From positions 1 through 9,133 of the forward strand of contig USFU01000060.1 in assembly GCA_900554135.1 (NCBI GenBank): 9,133 bases of DNA, written 5' to 3'. A model generated the notes under the pieces. That model had not been told where the DNA came from, searched no databases, and saw only the letters and a list, made by a program, of their open reading frames with translations. Numbering within the stretch: position 1 is the stretch's first letter; the number at the start of each line of letters is the position of its first letter. Made by a program: the position numbers and the translations under genes. Positions 6,465 to 9,133 of the stretch are shown here, piece by piece. This stretch comes from an uncultured Collinsella sp. (lineage in GTDB: Bacteria; Actinomycetota; Coriobacteriia; Coriobacteriales; Coriobacteriaceae).

Positions 6465-7208
6465 TTAGACTTTGACCTTTTGTATGGTGCAGTGTCCAAT
6501 GCCCGTAAGACGTACGATCTGTTTAATCGAAAAGCCCTCGCTCTTCAAAGTGCGAATGCAGGCATCGCGCGTCCCCTTTGGCAAAGCCTTGAGGTGATGA
6601 GGCTCGTACGGCTTAAGAAGCGCCTGCGCAAACTCCAGCGCATCTGAGTCGCTCACATGGGCGCCGTCACGGAAGCAATAGCGGTTGGGCTCACCTGAGG
6701 TGCTAAAGGCAAAAAATCTCTGAGAGTCACCGAGTAACCCGAGAACGCAATCCGTTTTGCAGATACCCGGATATCCCATATACTCGCGAAAGCTACTCCA
6801 TCGATACAGCGAAGCGGTCCCAATCCTCGCCTTCGCGGGATTGTCGTGAATGTATCTCACGCAGTTGAGTAGCTGATCATCATCGAGGATCGGCACGCTC
6901 TTAAATCGATCCTGGAAAACAGGCCCCTTCCTGCCTGTCTTTGAGTTGAAATACATAGCATACGCCGTCGTAATCGAATGCATGCAATCGCTCAGATGAA
7001 CATGCTCGTCATCAAGCAGAAGATGAATATGGTTATCCATAAGGCACCACGCGATGACATCCACTTTAAACTTCTGGCATTTCGAAGCAATCAGCCGAAT
7101 CAGATAGAGTCGATCTTCGTCATCCTCAAATATGAGTTGGTCGGCACATCCCTTTTGTACGACATGGTAAAAGCCATATACAGAGATTTCTCGCGCAGTC
7201 CGAGTCAT
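6465..7208 (-). CDS. REP-associated tyrosine transposase (RAYT, Y1 HUH family)
   Basis: Single-strand DNA nuclease of the IS200-like Y1 transposase superfamily. RAYT members are single-copy genes that bind and cut hairpins with a GTAG foot. 247 residues from the chosen start. HIH at 60-62 (AWCLMDNHIHLLL) is the HUH metal motif. GRKGPVFQDRFKS (92-104) and RYIHDNP (118-124) follow, with tyrosine 119 as the likely nucleophile, then WSSFREYMG (137-145). The last 25 residues (EGFSIKQIVRLTGIGHCTI) look like a helix-turn-helix. The ATG at 7208 has AGGAGG 8 bases before it; an ATG at 7214 abuts the ribosome site and a TTG at 7235 has none. No key residue is missing, so it may be active. Four matching GTAG palindromes surround it, supporting RAYT over an ordinary IS200. 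No clear promoter was found. Confidence 0.88.
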   Translation of the reverse strand: MTRTAREISVYGFYHVVQKGCADQLIFEDDEDRLYLIRLIASKCQKFKVDVIAWCLMDNHIHLLLDDEHVHLSDCMHSITTAYAMYFNSKTGRKGPVFQDRFKSVPILDDDQLLNCVRYIHDNPAKARIGTASLYRWSSFREYMGYPGICKTDCVLGLLGDSQRFFAFSTSGEPNRYCFRDGAHVSDSDALEFAQALLKPYEPHHLKALPKGTRDACIRTLKSEGFSIKQIVRLTGIGHCTIQKVKV

Positions 7209-7214
7209 ACGCAT

Positions 7215-7223
7215 CCCCTCCTC
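7215..7223 (-). promoter_or_regulatory. Ribosome binding site of the transposase gene
   Basis: GAGGAGGGG on the minus strand. It touches the ATG at 7214 but is well spaced from the ATG at 7208, so it favours the 247-residue protein beginning MTRTAREISVYGFYH. Confidence 0.7.
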
Positions 7224-7294
7224 GACAGATAACAATTACGTTACCCGAGCCAGAGTAGAAAAAAACGTACTGGGAGCTATAAATCGCGATGTTC

Positions 7295-7305
7295 GGCGAA
7301 CGGTA
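7295..7305. repeat. 11-base direct repeat, first copy
   Basis: GGCGAACGGTA occurs here and again at 7390-7400, on either side of copy D and the rsfS terminator. The first copy also forms half of the small palindrome GTTCGGCGAAC (7291-7301). Its meaning is unknown; it may be the trace of a local duplication or rearrangement. Confidence 0.4.
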
Positions 7306-7309
7306 GGTA

Positions 7310-7342
7310 GTAGCTAAAAAAGCCCCGTCCCAAATTAGCTAC
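7310..7342 (-). repeat. REP-like palindrome copy D (outer right)
   Basis: 33-base copy in the same orientation as C, about 100 bases upstream of the transposase start. The arms GTAGCTAA and TTAGCTAC pair perfectly. Read on the minus strand it differs from B by one base after the core (T in place of A), a change it shares with copy A. Two further GTAG tetranucleotides (7303-7306 and 7307-7310) run directly into its foot. Confidence 0.92.
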
Positions 7343-7350
7343 TTTTGGGC

Positions 7351-7392
7351 AAAAAGAAAGCCGGGCAGCTGCAGGTAGTGCAACTGCCCGGC
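7351..7392 (-). terminator. Intrinsic terminator of the nadD-yqeK-rsfS unit
   Basis: On the minus strand GCCGGGCAG pairs perfectly with CTGCCCGGC. The intervening bases can extend the stem through TGCA/TGCA to a CTACC loop. TTTCTTTTT follows at once. This is a textbook Rho-independent terminator 47 bases after the rsfS stop codon. It separates the rsfS unit from the transposase downstream. Confidence 0.93.
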
Positions 7393-7438
7393 GAACGGTA
7401 AAGGGAAGCTCTAGAGAAGCCCCAGACCAAATAAGGTC

Positions 7439-7894
7439 CTAGAGGAGATTGAGGGGGAGCTGGGGAGCGTCGCCCCAGAGCTTCTCGAGACGATAGAAGT
7501 CGCGTGCCTCGGGGGTGAAAACGTGGACGACGACCGAGCCGTAGTCCATGAGCATCCAGGTCTTCTGCTCGCGGCCCTCAATGGAGAACGGGTGCTCACC
7601 GCAAGCCTCGGCGACCTTCTCCTCGATCTCGTCGACGATCGAATCGACCTGACGGTTATTGGTACCGGTGGCGAGCACAAAGTAGTCGCACACATCGGAG
7701 AGCTCGGTCAGATCGAGCACCTGAACGTCCTCGCCCTTCTTGTCGTAGGCGGCCTGCGCGGCGGCGCGAGCGACATCCTCGGCGGCGACACCGCTCGCGG
7801 ACAGCGAGGCGGCGGTACGGTCGGACGTGGCGACGAAGCTCTTGTGCTCCACACCTTCAAGAATCTGCTCGTCGGTCATGGTCTCGTCGGCCAT
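7439..7894 (-). CDS. rsfS: Ribosomal silencing factor RsfS
   Basis: Iojap/RsfS family. It binds ribosomal protein L14 on the 50S subunit and blocks joining with the 30S subunit when nutrients are short. 151 residues; the family is often 105-120. The conserved domain spans about 37-145: DVQVLDLTELSDVCDYFVLA (56-75), ATGTNNRQV (75-83), WMLMDYGSVVVHVF (113-126) and RLEKLWGDAP (135-144). The extra length is an N-terminal segment of about 36 residues with no motif I recognise. The ATG at 7894 has AGAGGT about 6 bases upstream, so the extension appears to be translated; an in-frame ATG five codons later changes little. It is last in the nadD-yqeK-rsfS unit, 27 bases after yqeK, and is followed by a strong terminator. 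Confidence 0.95.
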   Translation of the reverse strand: MADETMTDEQILEGVEHKSFVATSDRTAASLSASGVAAEDVARAAAQAAYDKKGEDVQVLDLTELSDVCDYFVLATGTNNRQVDSIVDEIEEKVAEACGEHPFSIEGREQKTWMLMDYGSVVVHVFTPEARDFYRLEKLWGDAPQLPLNLL

Positions 7895-7921
7895 GGAATA
7901 CCTCTTTCTAGACAGCCCGAG

Positions 7922-8530
7922 CTAGCGCAGCTGGGCGTAATGGTTGTAAATCGTAATAGCCGTGGGATAAAGATAGCGCCCGGACTGGATCACGTAGACC
8001 AGACCCTGCGCAAAACAGGAGAAGAACAACTCGTCAAGCGTCGACTCCCCCACCATCTTGCGCAGCGCGTGGGCATAATCACCATGGCGGTTGGGCTCGA
8101 TGGCATCGGCCACAAAGACCACCATATCGAGCGGCGTCATGTCGCAGGCGCCCACGGTGTGACGGTCGACAGCCTGGAAAACGGCCGGCGATAGCTCGGG
8201 AAATAGCTGCGGAAGCTCATAGGCGGCAACCGGACCATGTAAAAGCGGCGTCGCGGCAGACGGAGAGCCGGCAATCTTAATGCCATAATGCAGAGCGCGC
8301 GTGACCAGCTCGTCGTCGGAAAGCACCTTGTCCCAGTCATGGATCAGGCCGGCGGTAGCGGCATCAAAGCGGTCGACACCGTATACCTCGGCTAGGTGCA
8401 GTGCAGTCTCGGCAACCCCGAGCGAATGAACGTAGCGCTTACGTTTATCCTTCATGCGCACATCGAGCAACTCGTGGATACGCGTCAACAGTGCGCGCTC
8501 GTCGCCCTCAAACTGATCTTCTACCGACAA
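7922..8530 (-). CDS. yqeK: HD-domain phosphohydrolase YqeK (Ap4A hydrolase family)
   Basis: Predicted symmetrical bis(5'-nucleosyl)-tetraphosphatase of the YqeK family, which splits the alarmone Ap4A into two ADP. The activity is known for relatives and inferred here. 202 residues. Metal-binding residues in order: H35 (RYVHSLGV), H64-D65 (GLIHDWDK), H98 (LLHGPVAAY), H124 (VDRHTVG) and D142 (VFVADAIEPNR). All the family positions are present. HDWDK replaces the common HDYAK without losing the metal ligands. The start is the TTG at 8530: GGGGGAG lies 4 bases upstream, no ATG or GTG fits before the HD domain, and the gap after nadD is 12 bases. The nadD-yqeK-rsfS order is common in Gram-positive bacteria and links NAD synthesis, nucleotide signalling and ribosome silencing. 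Confidence 0.93.
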   Translation of the reverse strand: MSVEDQFEGDERALLTRIHELLDVRMKDKRKRYVHSLGVAETALHLAEVYGVDRFDAATAGLIHDWDKVLSDDELVTRALHYGIKIAGSPSAATPLLHGPVAAYELPQLFPELSPAVFQAVDRHTVGACDMTPLDMVVFVADAIEPNRHGDYAHALRKMVGESTLDELFFSCFAQGLVYVIQSGRYLYPTAITIYNHYAQLR

Positions 8531-8542
8531 CGTTCTCCCCCA

Positions 8543-9133
8543 TCACTCAAAATCGTCTTGCCCAAGATCGGCATACAGGCCGCGTTTGCGGATATAGCCG
8601 AGCACGGACTCGCTCGTAAGATAGCGCACGCTCATGCCGCGGGCAACCCGCTTGCGAATATTGGTCGAGCTAATCGCCAGCGCCGGAATCTGGATATACC
8701 GCACGTCAAACGGCAGGCCCGATTCCTTAATCCGCGCGCGAGCAGTATCGATGTCAAAGCCGGGACGTGTCGCAGCAATAAAGGTTGCCAGTTCGGCAAT
8801 CTCATCAGCATTGTGCCAGGTCACTATATCGATAATCGCATCGGCACCCGTAATAAAGTAGAGCTTTACCTGCGGCGGGTAAAAGTCGCGAAGGGCATGA
8901 AGCGTATCGGCCGTATAGGTCACGCCAGGACGGTCGATCTCGAAACGGCTCGCCAAAAAAGCCGGATTCGCAGCGGTGGCGAGAACCGTCATGGCATAAC
9001 GGTCCTCGGCAGGCGTCACCGGTTTGTCGAGCTTAAAGGCGGGAGAGCCGGCCGGCATAAAGAGCACGGCGTCCAAGTCGAGCGACTCGCGCGCCTGCTC
9101 GGCGGTAACCAAGTGCCCGTAATGAATCGGGTC
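8543..9133 (-). CDS. nadD: Nicotinate-nucleotide adenylyltransferase, N-terminus outside window
   Basis: Joins nicotinate mononucleotide and ATP to form deamido-NAD in NAD biosynthesis, in the cytoplasm. 196 residues are visible. The frame is open at the right edge, and probably only about ten N-terminal residues (the usual GGTF segment) are missing. The first visible residues are DPIHYGHLVTAEQA, the nucleotidyltransferase HxGH motif. FMPAGSPAFK is the substrate loop, and ITGADAIIDIVTWHN is the family's central GAD/W segment. ISSTNIRKRV (coded near 8646-8675) is the C-terminal ATP-binding signature. It is first of the visible nadD-yqeK-rsfS genes; its own start and promoter lie outside. No defect was seen. 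Confidence 0.96.
   Translation of the reverse strand, partial: DPIHYGHLVTAEQARESLDLDAVLFMPAGSPAFKLDKPVTPAEDRYAMTVLATAANPAFLASRFEIDRPGVTYTADTLHALRDFYPPQVKLYFITGADAIIDIVTWHNADEIAELATFIAATRPGFDIDTARARIKESGLPFDVRYIQIPALAISSTNIRKRVARGMSVRYLTSESVLGYIRKRGLYADLGQDDFE

Larger units (their letters stand above)
6231..7342. mobile_element. RAYT transposase module bounded by inverted REP-like repeats
   Basis: A stretch of about 1.1 kb between the dinB stop codon and the rsfS terminator. It contains one Y1 HUH transposase gene and four full palindromic repeats. The outermost copies, A and D, are inverted to each other with 30 of 33 bases matching. To the eye the transposase gene is less GC-rich than its neighbours, and the flanking genes are housekeeping. 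I read it as a RAYT with its cognate REP elements. The exact edges of the inserted DNA are not shown: there is no target duplication, and HUH elements do not make one. Confidence 0.7.

Noticed and set aside
7209..7235. Longer transposase starts at 7214 (ATG) and 7235 (TTG)
   Set aside because: The ATG at 7214 abuts the ribosome site and the TTG lies upstream of it. The ATG at 7208 has normal spacing and fits the family N-terminus.
6231..7342. CRISPR array
   Set aside because: The repeats are palindromic, in both orientations, with unequal spacing (57, 90 and over 900 bases between starts), and no cas gene is present.

Overview
The window looks like a chromosomal segment of a GC-rich Gram-positive actinobacterium, most likely a gut coriobacterium of the Collinsella type. 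This is inferred from gene order (rpsP-khpA-rimM-trmD-lepB beside a two-subunit glyQ/glyS glycyl-tRNA synthetase), from high GC with frequent non-ATG starts, and from protein style. It was not tested by any search. Every gene except dinB lies on the minus strand.

Reading the minus strand in the direction of transcription, the right end carries nadD (5' end outside the window), yqeK and rsfS. They form one close-packed unit that ends at a strong intrinsic terminator (7351-7392). At the left end of the window, a second minus-strand unit runs rpsP, khpA, rimM, trmD, lepB with gaps of 2 to 10 bases. It is read from a promoter about 130 bases upstream of rpsP. After lepB come 59 noncoding bases and then glyQ-glyS; glyS runs out of the left edge. 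These are translation and secretion housekeeping genes: ribosomal protein S16, 30S maturation, tRNA m1G37 methylation, signal peptidase I and glycine charging. On the plus strand, diverging from rpsP, is dinB (DNA polymerase IV), probably on a leaderless message.

The one accessory part is 6231-7342, between the dinB stop codon and the rsfS terminator. It holds a single-domain HUH (Y1, IS200-like) transposase of the REP-associated type (RAYT) and four copies of a 33-base imperfect palindrome. Each palindrome has GTAG at its foot and CTAC at its end. Two copies lie in one orientation and two in the other, arranged as an outer pair and an inner pair around or beside the gene, with at least one decayed copy at the transposase stop codon. 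GTAG-footed palindromes are the known substrates of RAYT proteins, so this looks like a complete RAYT/REP module. It is the most interesting thing in the window. Whether this repeat family has been described in this lineage cannot be judged from the sequence.

No tRNA, rRNA, CRISPR array, prophage or defence gene is visible. No stretch of 300 bases or more lacks a gene. The longest noncoding stretches are 6231-6464 and 7209-7438 (REP repeats, an untranslated leader and a terminator) and 4773-4973 (divergent promoters and the rpsP leader).
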